A DNA stretch of 64,000 nucleotides from Citrus sinensis (Eukaryota; Streptophyta; Magnoliopsida; Sapindales; Rutaceae). How positions within the stretch are numbered: the first letter of the stretch is position 1; each line of letters begins with the position of its first letter. Of the stretch, positions 1-14,300 are shown piece by piece. Where the stretch lies: positions 40,753,501 to 40,817,500 of the forward strand of contig NC_068558.1 of the NCBI RefSeq assembly GCF_022201045.2, in the 5' to 3' direction. The notes beneath the pieces were generated by a model. That model was given only the letters and a program-made list of their open reading frames with translations, did not search any database and was not told the origin of the DNA. The position numbers and the translations under genes were made by a program.

Positions 1-226
1 TTGTATGATAAGCAACAACACAGCCGTGGCTGAGGTTTTCTCCCGAATTGACCATAAATTTGATCTCATGTATTCCAAGCGAGCATTTGTTCACTGGTAT
101 GTAGGTGAGGGCATGGAGGAAGGTGAATTCTCAGAAGCTCGAGAAGACCTTGCTGCTCTTGAGAAAGACTATGAGGAAGTTGGGGCAGACGGTGTTGATG
201 ATGACAATGAGGGAGAAGATTACTGA
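1..226 (+). CDS. Alpha-tubulin, C-terminal part (gene cut by window edge)
   Basis: This is the last coding piece of an alpha-tubulin gene; the reading frame is already open at base 2. Alpha-tubulin pairs with beta-tubulin to form microtubules in the cytoplasm. The 75 visible residues contain the strongly conserved helix-12 region ([20 protein letters not shown], then [20 protein letters not shown]) and the acidic tail ending in EGEDY. The final Tyr is the residue that the family's detyrosination cycle removes and restores. No intron interrupts the visible part. The tail is slightly unusual in ending GEDY where GEEY is more common in plants. The neighbouring RAP2.11-like and importin genes match the surroundings of TUA3/TUA5 on Arabidopsis chromosome 5, so orthology to that pair is likely, but the N-terminus is outside the window. 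Confidence 0.95.
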   Translation, partial: CMISNNTAVAEVFSRIDHKFDLMYSKRAFVHWYVGEGMEEGEFSEAREDLAALEKDYEEVGADGVDDDNEGEDY

Positions 227-450
227 AAATAATCTTGACAGGGTAGCAGCAACTGTTTCTTTATCCTATCTCATCTCCCATATTTTTTCTCCAGCTATGT
301 ATTGTCTGAATTCCTATCCATTCTATTGATCTTCTAAAGTGCCTCTGTGTTGTTGTATGGCTTTGTAATTATGTTGGTTTTAGAAGAACAGTGTGAGAAT
401 CAACAGTCCTCATTCTCAGAAATGAGGCATCTCACTGTCTAATAAAATCA
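227..450 (+). terminator. 3'UTR and poly(A) signal of the alpha-tubulin gene
   Basis: The sequence after the tubulin stop is T-rich and contains a canonical AATAAA at 441-446, about 215 bases past the stop, a normal distance for a plant 3'UTR. The exact cleavage site cannot be seen. Confidence 0.55.
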
Positions 451-1947
451 CTTCCTTGTGCGCCCACTGAAGTGACTGAGTTCCTAGTGTCTTTAATCTA
501 TTTTCTAGGTAGCCATTTTTGCTACATCATAAAACATTCTTTCTTGATGGTCGCTAAATGCATACATGGAGTTCAAAGGATCATGACAATGAACTTACAT
601 TTTGATTTGTCTGTGTTCGCCATTCCTGACCAGCTGACCCTTGTAGACCAGTGAAGAAATTTTAATTGGTATGCAAGCAGGATTGAATATGTTAAACGTT
701 TTGAGTGTTTGCAGTATTTCCTGAATATTCAATTCTTTGGGCTTCTCCAAAATCTGATCTTGCTAATATTAGTTTAAGAGCAGAGAGCTGCATCATGCAA
801 CTACGCTATAATACAATATGCAGTTGAATTAGTTGATGGAGAACTATAATACAATATGCAGTTCAATTAGTTGATGGAGAAGTGTTAAAAAGAAGAAAAA
901 AAAAAAAATTCCCCTTCTCTTACCTTCTAGATTCCATATGCAGTTGTCAAAGACCATGTGGCAAGACACATGATTTTTCATTTTTGTCAAGGCATTGAAA
1001 CTAAATCATCTATTAATGTCTACATGTCAATAGAAAGTGTTTGGAGGAATTTACAAGATATTTTGCTAATGATATCACCCGAAAGTGATTGGGAACAGCA
1101 GTACATCACCATCTGCTCTTTCCTCACTTCAACTATGCAGAATTTATTAACCCAACTTACAACAGTAACACCAGAATTTCATGTCTGTTGTGTTCACATT
1201 CTCATCAGTTACACCATAGGCATTACAAGAGCCACTTCAACACTCCTCGAATTTACCACCTTTGTTTCGAATCTTCAAGTTCACATCCGAAGATGGTTGC
1301 ATTATCTGAAATGAATGCATCTAATTAACTGACTTTCGCAAGTAATTTTATGTTAAGAAGGAATGCTTTCAGTTTTTTTGTGACAAACCAAACGTGCACC
1401 TAATGCAAAATTAGAAAATAAGCAAGATTGGCTGGCAAAAGCATCACCAAATGATTTTTTTAATTAGTCGATTCTAGTGTGTCAACCGCAAATGCAACTA
1501 CCAGGAATTTTTAGTATAATGAACATGGAGAAAGACAAAATCCGCAACTAATTTGCAGTTATTGGTTATATGGCCCAACTGGAGCTGTAACAAGAATACA
1601 TGATGCTTGATTTCAATTATTATTTTTTTTTCCCTTGTCAATGCCTAAAAGATGTTGATGACAGGACTTTTAATAATGTGGGATAAAGATAATTAATCGA
1701 ACATGATTGCTTACACTTTGCATTGAGTGATGAAATCAAATTCATGTGTTTAGCAATTTACATTACAAAAATAGCAAGAACAAGTTCAGGATAAACTAAT
1801 TAATCTCCTTCTGATATTTGTTAATTCGGCAAACCAGTCCTACAGTCATATACTCAACTCCAATTTTTCCAATGCAACGAAACTGAAACAAAAGACTGAA
1901 CAGAAATAGAACATTTCCATGGTGATTTGAACCATGTGGATCATATT
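451..1947. other. Intergenic, no gene recognised
   Basis: This is AT-rich spacer between the tubulin gene and the convergent ERF gene. An open frame at 958-1314 (+) resembles no family I know and has no supporting context. The only structure is a 39-bp perfect-looking tandem duplication at 805-882. The last part (about 1800-1947) is probably the 3'UTR of the ERF gene on the minus strand. Confidence 0.5.
805..882. repeat. 39-bp direct tandem duplication
   Basis: Two adjacent copies start CTATAATACAATATGCAGTT at 805 and 844 and differ by one base (GAATT versus CAATT). This is a recent small duplication in intergenic DNA with no visible function. Confidence 0.85.
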
Positions 1948-2775
1948 TTACAGAGCATATGAACACAATGGTGGAAGATCCCAGAAAGCTTCAGCAGCAT
2001 CATGGACCGTGTCCATGTACTCTTGCACACCATTTATAGCATAAAGCGACGCCGATATTTGCCTTTCAACTTTCATCCTTTCAAATTCTGCAAACTCTGA
2101 GTCAGTAGTAGTCTCAGGCAAAGCACCGTTCTCTGGTAAATCCAACAGTTCCTGAGTATACGAAAATTGGTCAACCCCATTTCCAGAACCCCAAGAATGA
2201 TCAATCTGAGCTGAACCCAGTTCAAAATCCTCGATGCACTTACTCAGGTCCGGCTTGTATGCATCATCAAATAACTGAGCATCTTGAATTATGTCACTTG
2301 AAGAAGATGAAAGTTCCCCACTCATGACACCACTGCTGCTGGTGCAACTACTATTAGAAGTTGCAGTACTAGTAGGAGTATAAGCAGCAGTTGTGGTGGT
2401 GGCAGAGGCTTCAACACTTTGTTGTTGACATCCCTTTTTGTTGTTAACAAGGTTTCTTATCCGAGATGCAAGGGGAGAATCAAAGCTTACGTTGGTATCA
2501 AAGTTGGTGCGAGTGTTTGATCCGCGGAGAAGGCAAGCAGCTTCGTCGTAGGCACGAGCAGCTTCTTCGGCAGTTTCAAAGGTGCCAAGCCACACCCTTA
2601 TCTTCTTTGTGGTGTCTTTGATCTCGGCTACCCATCTACCCGAAGGCCTTTGCCTCACACCAACAAACTTGCTATTGCTTTTTGCCCTGTTTCTTACCTT
2701 GAACTTGCCCGCTCTGTTAACTTGATTGATGCATGCTTTCTGCAGCTGTTTTTGTTGTTGAAATTGAATTTCCAT
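1948..2775 (-). CDS. RAP2.11: AP2/ERF transcription factor, RAP2.11-like
   Basis: Intronless gene for a 275-residue nuclear DNA-binding protein of the ERF family. The single AP2 domain spans residues 36-93 ([16 protein letters not shown], then [20 protein letters not shown]). Inside it, the positions that usually separate ERF (Ala14/Asp19) from DREB (Val14/Glu19) are Val and Asp, the same mixture as in Arabidopsis RAP2.11. A basic Gln-rich leader precedes the domain. A Ser/Thr-rich low-complexity linker follows at about residues 118-160. Near the C-terminus the block [14 protein letters not shown] and the final WDLPPL are also RAP2.11-like. In Arabidopsis RAP2.11 drives responses to low potassium; the same role here is inferred from similarity and gene order. 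The ATG is the first in frame, 40 bases before a stop-free N-terminus ends. It is transcribed away from the importin gene's 3' end. Confidence 0.9.
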   Translation of the reverse strand: MEIQFQQQKQLQKACINQVNRAGKFKVRNRAKSNSKFVGVRQRPSGRWVAEIKDTTKKIRVWLGTFETAEEAARAYDEAACLLRGSNTRTNFDTNVSFDSPLASRIRNLVNNKKGCQQQSVEASATTTTAAYTPTSTATSNSSCTSSSGVMSGELSSSSSDIIQDAQLFDDAYKPDLSKCIEDFELGSAQIDHSWGSGNGVDQFSYTQELLDLPENGALPETTTDSEFAEFERMKVERQISASLYAINGVQEYMDTVHDAAEAFWDLPPLCSYAL

Positions 2776-5374
2776 TGAAATTTATTTTGCAAAAGGAAAT
2801 CTAGGACTGTGAAGTCTCAAAGAAGGGAAACTTTTATGTCTCCTAAATTTCTTGGTTGTCATGTCAATGGATAGCGAGAAACTTATATGCAAGTTTGAGT
2901 TCAATAATAGGAATTTGTGGTCACATTACAGTGACATTTTCATTTGTTTTTTTGCGTTTGTTGTGTAATGATTTGTTTATTTTGATGCACATAAAACTAT
3001 TCCTCCTCATATTTCTGTTTTTTTTTCCTAATATACCCTAAGTTTGACTTGGTAAGAAATAAATAATTCATCCTCCATATAATTAAACCTGGATGTCTGG
3101 ATATGTGTGAATCAAATTCAAGACATTTGGGTTTAAAGTATATTACAATTTCACTTGTGAAAAGTATGTCCAATTGCAAAAAAAAAAATGGCATCCCTAG
3201 AGCATCTTAATACCATCTCTCCAAACTAAATCCCTAATTATGAAATTTTTTTCCCCATTAGGGACAGGAAAGTCACTTCAGATTTCGGAAGCACAAAGTC
3301 ATAAGAGAGGAAATCAAAAAATTCCTTAGTATGAATTATTTAAGGTTAAGGTATTGTCCTCTTTTATGCAACCAAGTCAATATGAAAGCAAAATCTGTGA
3401 AAGCGGGAAGAGCTGCCACGTGGAGACAGCAGAGATATACTTTAGATAAAACCAAAGAACTAGGGTTTAAACAAGATTGGCAGTTACCATAACAAGATAA
3501 AGGCCACGGCAATTTTACCGAAGACCAAGTCATGATGCTTAAAAAGAACGTCTCACCGTGCACGCTGGGTTTGTTCCAACCTCCTGTCCTATTCTTTACA
3601 TCACCAGACAAAACTTGTTCTTTTTGCATTATATTATTCCTCGATTCTTTATAGATTCTAAAATCCCTACCCCATTGTGTAGTCTGTGTCTGTTGATGAC
3701 TGGCAAAGACTACTCGGCTATTCTAACAAATTAGTAATTCCATGTATAAAAAATTAAAATAAGAAGTTATTGTATTTTGTTCTTTAACTATGTTACCTTT
3801 TGTGGAGTGGTAAGCTGCTGCTCTCGCATCATTTTCAGTCCCTATGTTAAAATATTTGAACTCAATTCCTCTCTTAATTAAAGAATAATTGAATGGAAGC
3901 AGTTAGTAGTCGTCTGATTAAATGAAAGTAGTCAGTAGTTGTCTGATTGTATTATCAATATAAAAAAAAACGTTACATTATATGTATCATACAATACATC
4001 CATGAGTTGTTTGTTTCGTATGTTCTAATTTTTTAATTTTAGATGACAACAAAAAAGTTGCTATATGTTACATATAATATTACATAACATGGGCATTCAA
4101 CTGATGTAACATAAGACATGGCTTCACCATATACTGATAATCCTAAGTAATTAATTTTCTAATAAATAAGTAATTTTATGATGAAAGTTAATAATTTTTA
4201 TATAAACAAAAACTCAATCACCTTCTCACTCATATGAAGGAGATTAAATATTATGTTCTTTGAAATCGACTTAATAAGAGATATTTCCAATTTAATCAAG
4301 CAGCACTCACACCTCAATCCCATTTTTTTACATAAAATATAAACAACTTGGAGATAATAATTAATATCGCTTTCAAAGATTATGGTCCCCTTTTTCAAGA
4401 TGAAATGCCTGAACATTGACATTGATCCCGAAAAGAGAATTTTGTTTGTATATATTATACAAGTGCGAGTGGGCGCACCCACGATTGATTTCTCACGCAT
4501 AACAAGAATTTGTCGTTCTCATTCCCTTTTTTGTATTATGGACACTTTTGTCATACGATAAGGTTTTGAAAGTAACAGCTCCCATCAACTATAAAACTAC
4601 TAAGAGGCTACAAGTGGCAATTTACAAAGAGATGCATGCAACAGTTTGAGGTTTTTAATGGGCAAATAAATTAAATCTATCAAACAGATCAGCTAAATCT
4701 TAATGATTTTACCGCGCAAATTTATTGCGACATTGTTCTACTCATTCAAAAAGAAAAAAAACTCACTCACCCACACGCGTGCAAAAGATTAATCACCAGC
4801 AAAGTTCAACTAAAATAATCTCAAACACAATCGGATGTCGCATGAAGCCTTTCATTCCAGAACCCAAAAATGGCCAAGATATACAAACTGACCATAGTAA
4901 AATGAACCATAGTAGTCACCAAAAATACAATGCCCCAAAACTTCTACAAAAATTTCCGCCGACCTCAACCTCAAAATATGAGTACCAACTAAAACTTCAA
5001 ACTCATCCCTTGACTGGACCTTTTAGACACAGGAATTTACCAAAAATGTGGTCAAAAAATTATACACACTATACTTTCCTCCGTATTATTACACTCTCAT
5101 CCCCAACCAATCAAACAAATACTGACATACCGTGAAGAACCACACTACACAATATGTATAATGAATAAGAATAGATGACTGAACACATCATTAATAGACT
5201 GCTCACATGCAGCATCTTCACATCAAAAAGTCAATGACCAACACAACAATAAATTTCGCTTGATGAAGCACTGGCCAAGAGACGTAACACGATATACCCA
5301 GCAACGAACTTGACTACTGGACATAAATGGCTTTTCACAAAGAATAATTGGAGTGCTCAAAACAGCAAAAGAAT
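2776..5374. other. Intergenic: ERF upstream region and importin 3' flank
   Basis: The part next to 2776 should hold the 5'UTR and promoter of the minus-strand ERF gene; I could not choose a TATA box with confidence. The part next to 5374 (roughly 5150-5374) is the probable 3'UTR of the importin gene. Open frames at 3336-3629 (-), 4198-4500 (-) and 4725-5135 (+) match no family I recognise and are probably chance. No repeat or mobile element stands out. Confidence 0.45.
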
Positions 5375-8300
5375 TTAAGATGAGAGGATGGATTGCAAAG
5401 CAAGCTGCTGCTGGGGCTGCAGGGATGACCATGTTGATGCAAGAGTGGAGGGTGGTAATGATTGTTGAAGTTGCCTTAACAGATTAATCATTCTGCTGGC
5501 AGTTTGCTCAGTCACCAGATCCCTACCCCCACATAAAACCTACAACAAAAATTTTCCCCCAAAAGGAATTTAAAGGAAAAGAAAGAGTCAAATAAACAAT
5601 CTTAAAAACAAAGAAGAGCATCGACATCTGAAGTTCAGAAAGAAATACCTCTGCAAAGATTGTGACTATTTTGGGCAGGTATTGATGGTTAGGCCCTAAA
5701 ATTTCCCCATCTGACCTGTAACAAGATGCAATTGTTTTTCAAAATTACTGTGAACAAAAATGGATAATTCTGCATCAAGAAAAGAAATAGAAAGAATATC
5801 ATGTTCAAGAAAATTCCATATCTCCACCTTTCCACCATTGAACAAAGCTGGGCATGCACAACCTTGGCCTCAATCAAGTCACCTTTTAGAGGCAAGCAAC
5901 TTAACCAGGCAGGGACAACCTGCCAAATAAAACAGTTGTAACAGTGTTCAACCTTTTTTGTTTTCCTTTTGAAAATTCCAGACTCTAAATAAACACCTAC
6001 TTTTGCCATTAGAAAACTGTCAGTTCTGATGACGGTTTTCAAGGCAATGTCAATCATATATATTAAGAAATGAAAACTATTTAAGTACCTGAGCTGCATC
6101 TATACTATCCCGATGGAATTGGCAAATCTTTCCGAGAGCTGAAACAGCATTGTCATATGCCATTACATTGTCTGAATGCAGCGCATTTGGGTGCCTTATC
6201 ACAAAATCTAATCTGGAAAGGGCTTCTGTAAAATGATAAGAAAAGGTTTACTAATATTACATAAGACTATACTGCAGAGAAAACAACCATTCAAGTTAGA
6301 AACTACTTACCCCCAACAAGGGGTTTGAAAACAGATCCACCGAACTCAGCACAAACTCCAATCCCATAAACCGCAGCCTGAAAAATTATTGGCACTTACT
6401 TTCTCAGTGGAAAACACAATTGAGTAAAGAAATACAAAAAGTTACAGGATTTAAAAGAGTACAAACCTGACGAACATCTGGATGTTCGTCATTGCAGGCT
6501 TCCAGTAAGAAAGGAAGATAAGTGTCATAGTATCTGTTTCACTCACACAAGTTAGATACATGCAGAGACATTAAATATTATCACTATTCATGATTAATCA
6601 GAATTCAGAATATTTTCTAAAGGTAAAACTCTTACTTGAGTGCAGCTTCACGGCAGTGCTCCATAACATCATCGAATATACAAATGGCAATTCTCCTCTC
6701 TTCTGCTGTTTTATCCTTGCCCTAGTCAATCAAATGGCTAGTTAGCATTACAAAGGCCAAGTGCCTCTTCAGAGACAATCAAAATTGCCTTTATCATTCT
6801 TTCTTCACATTCAGTTTGCAATATATAACCAGTGATTGTGCTTAAATGGCATTTCACGCAGAAAGAAAAGCAAATATATGTGTGCAATTTCGCATCAAAC
6901 AAAGTTCACAGGAGGTGTTAACTAATTGTTTGCTTTATAAAGAATCAGCTAAACCTTTTATCAAGCAAAATAGTAAAACCATTTAAATCTTAAATGAAAT
7001 CATGTTTCTCTGTTTGGTTATTCAAATACTATCTCATTGCATTAAACTGCTCACAATCAAGTGGTAACGGTAAGCATTTAAAGCTGCCACAACATCCAGA
7101 GAAGGTTGGACAGTTGGCACCAGCACAGAACTCAAGCTGTGATTATGGTAGATAATTTTATCATTAAAAACAGGAGATACAGGGTGGGGAGGGCACTAAA
7201 ATATCTCCTTAAAAACCAAGACTTGTATGCAAGGAAGAATAATAAAAAGGAGGGAAAGGAAAAGTAAGACTACAATTAATATGTAGATTTCACATACTCC
7301 TCCTCAGAGGGGGGCGGGGGGGGGGGGGGGGGGAAGAGGGGACAGAAACATAAGATATAACTCACCCACATAGGTGTCAAGTAAGAAGAGAGCTCGTCAA
7401 AGAAAGTCAAGAAAGAGGCTCTGAATGTTTTGGTCAATGTTCCCAAGCAATCGCCAACCTTGGATCAAGAAAAAGAAAAACAGTAAGCAAATAAGATCAG
7501 AATTTGCTGATAGTCATGGAGACAAATATAATCAACCAATGAAAAAGCCAAAAACTAATGAGGGATTGGGTAACAAAACATACTCGGTCAAAAATTTCTT
7601 CTTCTAGTTCGTTTTCTTCCTTAACCAGTTCCCCTTCTTCCACATCGAAGTCCTCCGCTTTTGCCCTATCTGCCCTTTCTTGTTTTCTGGAGGCGCTGGC
7701 TATCATCACCTGTTTAATCTCATCCACGATGCACCTTACTTGGCTTTCATCTAAAAGCAGGCCACAAATCTGACGAAAACAAATAAAGATCAAGCTTCCC
7801 AGGTCATCAAAACAACACAGGAATCTGAGAAAGAAAATGCTGTCACTAAGGCATTGGCAACACAGCATTAAGAAAAAAGAACTTCAACAACATAATCATT
7901 TTGTGATGTATGCAAACAACAATTGACAAAAGGACAAGCATAAGCTAACACAGCAATTATCTATACAAAAGAGATGACAACCATCAGAATTTTCTTGTGA
8001 TAATAACAAGAGAGGTATTGCTGTTTCAAGAGTTAGTCAAAAAGCAATGGCCTTTCAATTCCCAACAGAGGTTGTCCAACGTCACTTATATAGCCAAAAA
8101 GTTGAAACTCCAGGACAGTGTTATTGAAGTTCAAGATGTCACACTATACTTAGATTTAAAAGTAAAGCAAGAAAAACATTCAGTGTCCCCATATCCCAGG
8201 CTCAACCACCTCAACATCATAAAGTGCATAATACCAACCTGTATGCTTTCATTCAATGCATCCAACATGCTTGCACAAATATCTATCTCAGGCTCCTGCA

Positions 8301-11300
8301 AGCCAGTTGCAAACACGTTAACACATAAGCGCAGACTACTATAGGAAGGAAAAAAATTGAAAAAGAAGATATATAGCTAAAAAGTCTGTGTTAGCTATGT
8401 GAAAAAGTCAAACAACCAAAAACTAGAACAGAAGTATGACCTTGTGTAAAGCCTCCACCAAAGCAGGTATTATGTAATCAGTCAATTGCTTTACATAGGA
8501 TTCATTGCGACCTTGGGATTGCCCCTTCTCTACAGCTAACTTAGCCGAACGCAGCAATTCCGGCATGGCTGAGAACATACATAAATATTAAACATCAAGA
8601 TTTCCACAGACAATCCGCAAGAACACATGCAAATAGAAGGGCACAAAAAATAATGGCCAAGCTAATACCTGAAACAGCTGCCTTCCTCACTTCTTCATGG
8701 AAATAAAACTTCAGAAGGGGAACCAATGTAGGAGCAACCTGCAATTATTATATCTTTACCCTGTCAACCTAGTATTCTTTAATAAGAAAAACTGAAAATT
8801 ATTAACCTGACATAAAGAATGGACTAGAAAAACCATGATATTTAAACCAAAATTGACCTGATCAATCCATGGGAAAAACCCTTCCTTCAACTCATCAGCA
8901 TAGCAACATAGCATGTTACAAGCTGTAGCTTTTTCCTCCAGGACGCTAGTTTTTATCCCTATCCTTTTATCCCCAAGAGTAATTGTTTGGATGCTGCAAA
9001 AGCAAATTGGTGGTATTAAAATTAACGAACACCCAAAAAATCCGAACCTCCACTTATCTCCATCAAATTAAGCAGCGTGCTTTACAAACAAAAGACTCGA
9101 AACGACATTATGCAATATATGGCAAGCACTTATATAATAACAAAGATTTACCAATGAGGAATCAACAAATATGCAAGGAAGAGTTCTCAAGACAAGGGGT
9201 TCATATGATGCTTTTTTTGTCCTCTTAATAACATATTTCTATTAACTACAAAATCATGACAATATATATGCAACTTTCAGAAAATTTAAAGTAACATAAG
9301 GTACAAGCAATCAAAATCAGAAAACAAACCTTTCATCTTCATCATCAATATCCACATCAGAATCTGCAGATGTAATGATTACATCAGGCTTAAGTTGAGC
9401 AGACTGAAGCAAAGGGGGCATGACAACACTCATGTAAGGGATAAATTCCTGTCCCAGACACTTGCAGAGTCTGGCCCATGCCTGCAACCAACTTAGGCAG
9501 TTATGTATTTCCCCAATACTATTCCAAGTAAATTAAGCATTCATCAGTTGAATAAATGCAGAGTGTGTGTGTGTGTGTGTGTGTAAGCATCAAAGTAATA
9601 TCATACTTGTAACATGTAGCTTGTTGTGGGGTCATCCGCCTCCATTTGGGAACCTTGTAACGACATTAGGACTTCCATAACCTAGTAATACACAACAACA
9701 GTGAGGCCATAGTTCAAAAGAAAAAAAGAAGTTTTTACAGCTACAACAATCTAATATGTCAGCAGAGAAAATGTGCATAACCAATGGATTGCAAAAATGA
9801 TGTTATCAACCATAAATGAAACCAGAAAATTTCAGTAAATTAAGAACCTAACTGAGATATAAAAGGTTAAAAGAACTGAAAAGTAGCAAATAATCGGTGG
9901 TTTTTATAGATGTACTAGAGGTAACTTAGAGAATCTAAAATGAAGTGGATAAATAGTAAAGCTTCGGTATGAGAAAAAATTCACACAGAATCTTCATCCA
10001 CATAATACTAGAACCACAAAGCAAAATGACCATCACAATGAAAATCAGAATCTTCATCCACATAATACTAGAACCACAAAATCCACAAAATTTTTTCAGT
10101 AAGAGAAAAAATTCACACAGAATCTTCATCCACATAATACTAGAACCACAAAGCAAAATGACCGTCACAATGAAAATCAGCAAAGTAGAATATTAATACT
10201 TATTGTCACCTGTTTAGCGTCATCCCTGAATTTATCCTTTCCAACAGCCATTCCAACCAAACTAAGGCACTCCATAGATTTGGCACGTAGCATGCGGTTA
10301 GATTTATCATTTGCGTTCACCAAAATAGCTTTCAAGTATGGCATTACAGCATCATAATATTTTTGGAATTGTCCCTGTTAACAAGTCACATAAGACAAAA
10401 ATATTTGATATTATAATAAATAAATGAGGTCTATTAGGTATATTATAAGCCTACTAAGTACCTGAGATGAATCAGCAACTGATGCCAAGGCAGTCAAAGC
10501 CCCCTCTTGCACCATTTGCTTCCCATTCTACATTGCACACAAGCAAACCAAATAATATTAAGGTATCTTGCATCACAACGGGAGGGGAGAAGATAAACAA
10601 TATCACACACAAGGAAAACATGAGGCTAGGGTGTTCACTCATTGCAATACTGGAGTAGGCCTTTCAGTCTCTTTTTTGATAGTAAACATAAAAAAGTATG
10701 TTTAGAAATAATTAGAAAAGAGATAATCAGAGAAAATAATACTCGGATGTTGCACTTGCACATAAAGTAATAGCGTGGTCAAACAAATAATATCATGATT
10801 GCTCTCCCACCCCGAAATCTGATAGTCTAAGCCCGGCAAGTGGGTGAAAACTAAGCTTAAAAAAGAGCAAAGTACACATAATGCTGAAAGGTAAATCTTT
10901 ATTCCCCTCCCCAGATCCTACAGCTCCACATCTTCAGTGTCCACAGATATCTTTTCCATTATCTTCAAACCCTCCAAAACTTACTTCAACAACGACGACT
11001 GTAAGCTGTATTTTTCAGATTTTTAGAACTACCATAAAAGTTGCAACAATGCTCACCAAGAGAACACCTCGCCATTATTTCTCCATCTCCTAAGAATATG
11101 ATTCCATTTATCTGTGCCGAAATTCTCGATACTGTTGTCGCTCAAAAACTATGAAAAAATTGAAGAAAATGATTAACTAGCAATTCTTATTAACTCTTTC
11201 ATTCTCATTCTCATTCTCAGTTTTATGTCGCTACCTTGTTGTATATATAAATGGGAACATCTTGTAACAATGAGTTTACCAGATGAGCTACCAAATGCTG

Positions 11301-14300
11301 AGGTATTAATACACCTCCACAATGAATAAGTAAAAGTCATTATTTCTGTCAACTTTTTAAAACCCTCGCAAGGAAATGAGTAAATTTATCATATGTGAGA
11401 ATTAATTTAATTGTACAGATTTATGCTTCAAGACAAAACTAACAACATTTATCACTTTCAATTGAAGAGTAAATAAGAAGAGAATTTACATACCTGTAGA
11501 AGCACAAGAAGTTTGCTCACAATCCCATCCAAATATGGAGTCAAAATATCAGGGGTACAATTTTCACTGAAATTGAGCACTGCCGATGCAGCATGAGCCT
11601 GTGGCCGGGAAACAACAACGTTTTAAAAAAAAATGTTTCATTGAATAACAAAATAATAAGTTATTAAAAAGAAATTATCATCATATACATAGACACTGCT
11701 TCTTAAAGATGAAACTCTCAGTGAAAGAATTTACAGAGACAACCAAAGACAAATCAAATTTTTAGAAAAAAAAATTAAAAAATTTAATAGATTAGAAAGC
11801 AGAGGCAAGTAAATCACTCTTAGCTACGGGAACACTTAACATTTATTTCTTTGAAAAGCCTTACACAGACAGCCCCATTTGCTTTGGAATGAAGGCAATC
11901 CTCACCCAACAATTTTCAACAAAGCACCAGCAAAGTTAAATATATTAATTAAAAGGAAAATTTTAATTTCTTAGTAAACAAATGGATGATAATTCCAACA
12001 CAAATGAACCATTCCACAATGTTATTATAAAAGAATGCCTCCATTTTAAATCACCAACCCAGATGTGCAAGCTCAAAAATTACACATAGGACACTTATGA
12101 GACAAGTGACACAGAAAGTCGACATTGCTCATTCATGAGATAATCACTACTTTTTATCTAAAAGAAAGATACTGCTAAAGGTACAAGCATATTATAAAAA
12201 CACATATGCAGATTACCTGTACTCGTGGATTTTGGAAATCATCCATAGCCCCAACTAGTGCTGGCAACAGACGGTGATGAAATTGTGTTTGCAGTTCTGG
12301 ACCCAAGTCAGTGGACAACTGTCCAATCGCATTGATAGCAGCCCAGCGCACTCGAGGATGGGGATCTTGAAATGAATTCAGAACCATAGACACTACCTGG
12401 TCCAGATTCTTTATCATTACCTACAGCAAGGGACAAAATTTAGGAACAGCAGATACTTTTAACTTAACTTGTGAGTGTATACCAAAAGTTTTCTAAGAAT
12501 TACCAGTATAAATCATATTAGCCCAGACACACTGCAAGAAGACATACAAGATTCAAGAAACAAAACAATTTGCACAGCCATAACAAGCTGCCAACAGATC
12601 TTTCACAAAGGGCATAAGGTGGGACTTGCATCATTTGTTAAGTATAAAAGCAGTTGTAGACCTATCATCGGATAATCAACAAAACTTACCCTGCAACTCT
12701 CCCTAAAGAAAATAGGAATAGGAATGCTTTTTATTAATCCTATCAATTTGTCTGGCTAAAAGTATATAGAACTAAGGTGGAGATAAAAGAATTTAAAAGA
12801 CTGCTTTTGGCAAATGGAGAAGGTAAGCGATTCAAAAGTTTTAAACAGGAAGCAAACTGAATCATATAGTTTACTACCTAAAGCATCTAAGATATCCCAA
12901 CTACTTGTACATACACCCTAGCAAGTAGATAAGACCTTAATAGAAGATGACAAAATTTGCTACATCGGACATGTAGTTACAAAGATAAACGAAAATCAAT
13001 GTAGGGAAGCACATTTTCATTTTGACTTCATCACGTAAAACGGGTACATATTGGGTCATCATGAAATTGCCTAAACAACCACATAAAATCAAATGCACAA
13101 GTACACGCAAAAGTAGAAAAACACACAGCCAAAAAAAAAAAGGGAGCAGATACGAACAACAGTTAAGCTCCACCCATCATACATGCTATCAACAAAGAGG
13201 AACTTTCGTGGTAAAACCCACACAAAATTCAATTTCCATAGACGAACCTAAATAAACTATAAAAAATTAATGGTTATATGCTTATTACCTTGGAACAACC
13301 CTCTGCAATTTGTGCAAGTGCAATCAGCACAGCATGGTGCTTCTGCCAATCAGGGGCAGCCAAAAACCCTGGAAAAACCGCTGAAGCAACAGGCAAAATT
13401 GTGTTTCCACCCAAAGATATTGCCAACCTATCCAAACACTCCTGCCCAAACCCATAATCACTCGTCTCCCCAGCATCCTCGTCCTCAGTCTCTGCGCTAT
13501 GCCACATAGGATCATCCTCCAAATCCAACAACATATTCATCAACACCAAAAACAACCTCCTTATAAACTGCGGCAACTTCCTCATCATCCCAGGGGCCCT
13601 CTCACGAGCTTCAGCCAATGACACCACAAACTCAATCGCCAAATGCCTTGTCCCTTCTTCCAAACCCTCAGCCTCCGCAACCTGCAACATCGACCCCACC
13701 ACATCCACCAACTGTTTCCTCAAAAACCGTGGCTCAGTAGCCGCCAACTCAATCAACAACTCCAACGCCTCCTGCGCCGATGACTCATTACCCTTATTCA
13801 GAGCCTCAGTCAAAGTCCTCATCATCAAAGGCAACAAATCAAGAAACCTCTCCTTCTCACCCAAACTCGGCAAACAGTTCATAATAAAATTAACAGTCGC
13901 CTCCAAAGCCGCAATCCTCAAATCAAAGTTATTACTTCCTAAAAACTTCGAAAACACCTCGTGCAAAGTATCGCCATGAGCAATTAAAACTTCACTGACA
14001 AACTGACTCATCCGCGACAAAATCAACAACGCAGACTCCTGAATTTTATCATTGAATGTAACCAAACACTGGAAGATAAAAGGAATGAGTTCAGGCCAGT
14101 CCCCGTCGGGTAATACGGAGGCGGCAAGTTCCGAGACAGCGTCGCATATCTTTTTTATTATGGACTTGTTGGTTTCGTTTTGGAGTTGGACTAAGAGAAC
14201 GGATTTGAGATTGGCTTGAGTGGAGGGAGCGAGGCGCGTGAAGATGAAGGAAGTGGAGTCGTCGCGCGTGAGGTGTTTACGAAGGAGGATTGCTGACATC

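Noticed and set aside
958-1314. A 118-codon plus-strand frame after the tubulin gene
   Set aside because: No recognisable domain, no supporting signals, and an overlapping frame of similar quality exists.
4198-4500. A 100-codon minus-strand frame
   Set aside because: No family similarity and no promoter or splice context; AT-rich spacer produces such frames by chance.
4725-5135. A 136-codon plus-strand frame downstream of the importin gene
   Set aside because: It has no ATG at its start, no similarity I recognise and biased low-complexity content; it overlaps the importin 3' flank.
9935-10196. Repetitive frames on both strands with repeated peptide units
   Set aside because: They arise from the intron 5 tandem duplication of the importin gene and not from a repeat protein.
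13022-13509. Plus-strand frames across importin exon 1
   Set aside because: Shadows of the long, well-conserved minus-strand exon and its adjoining intron.
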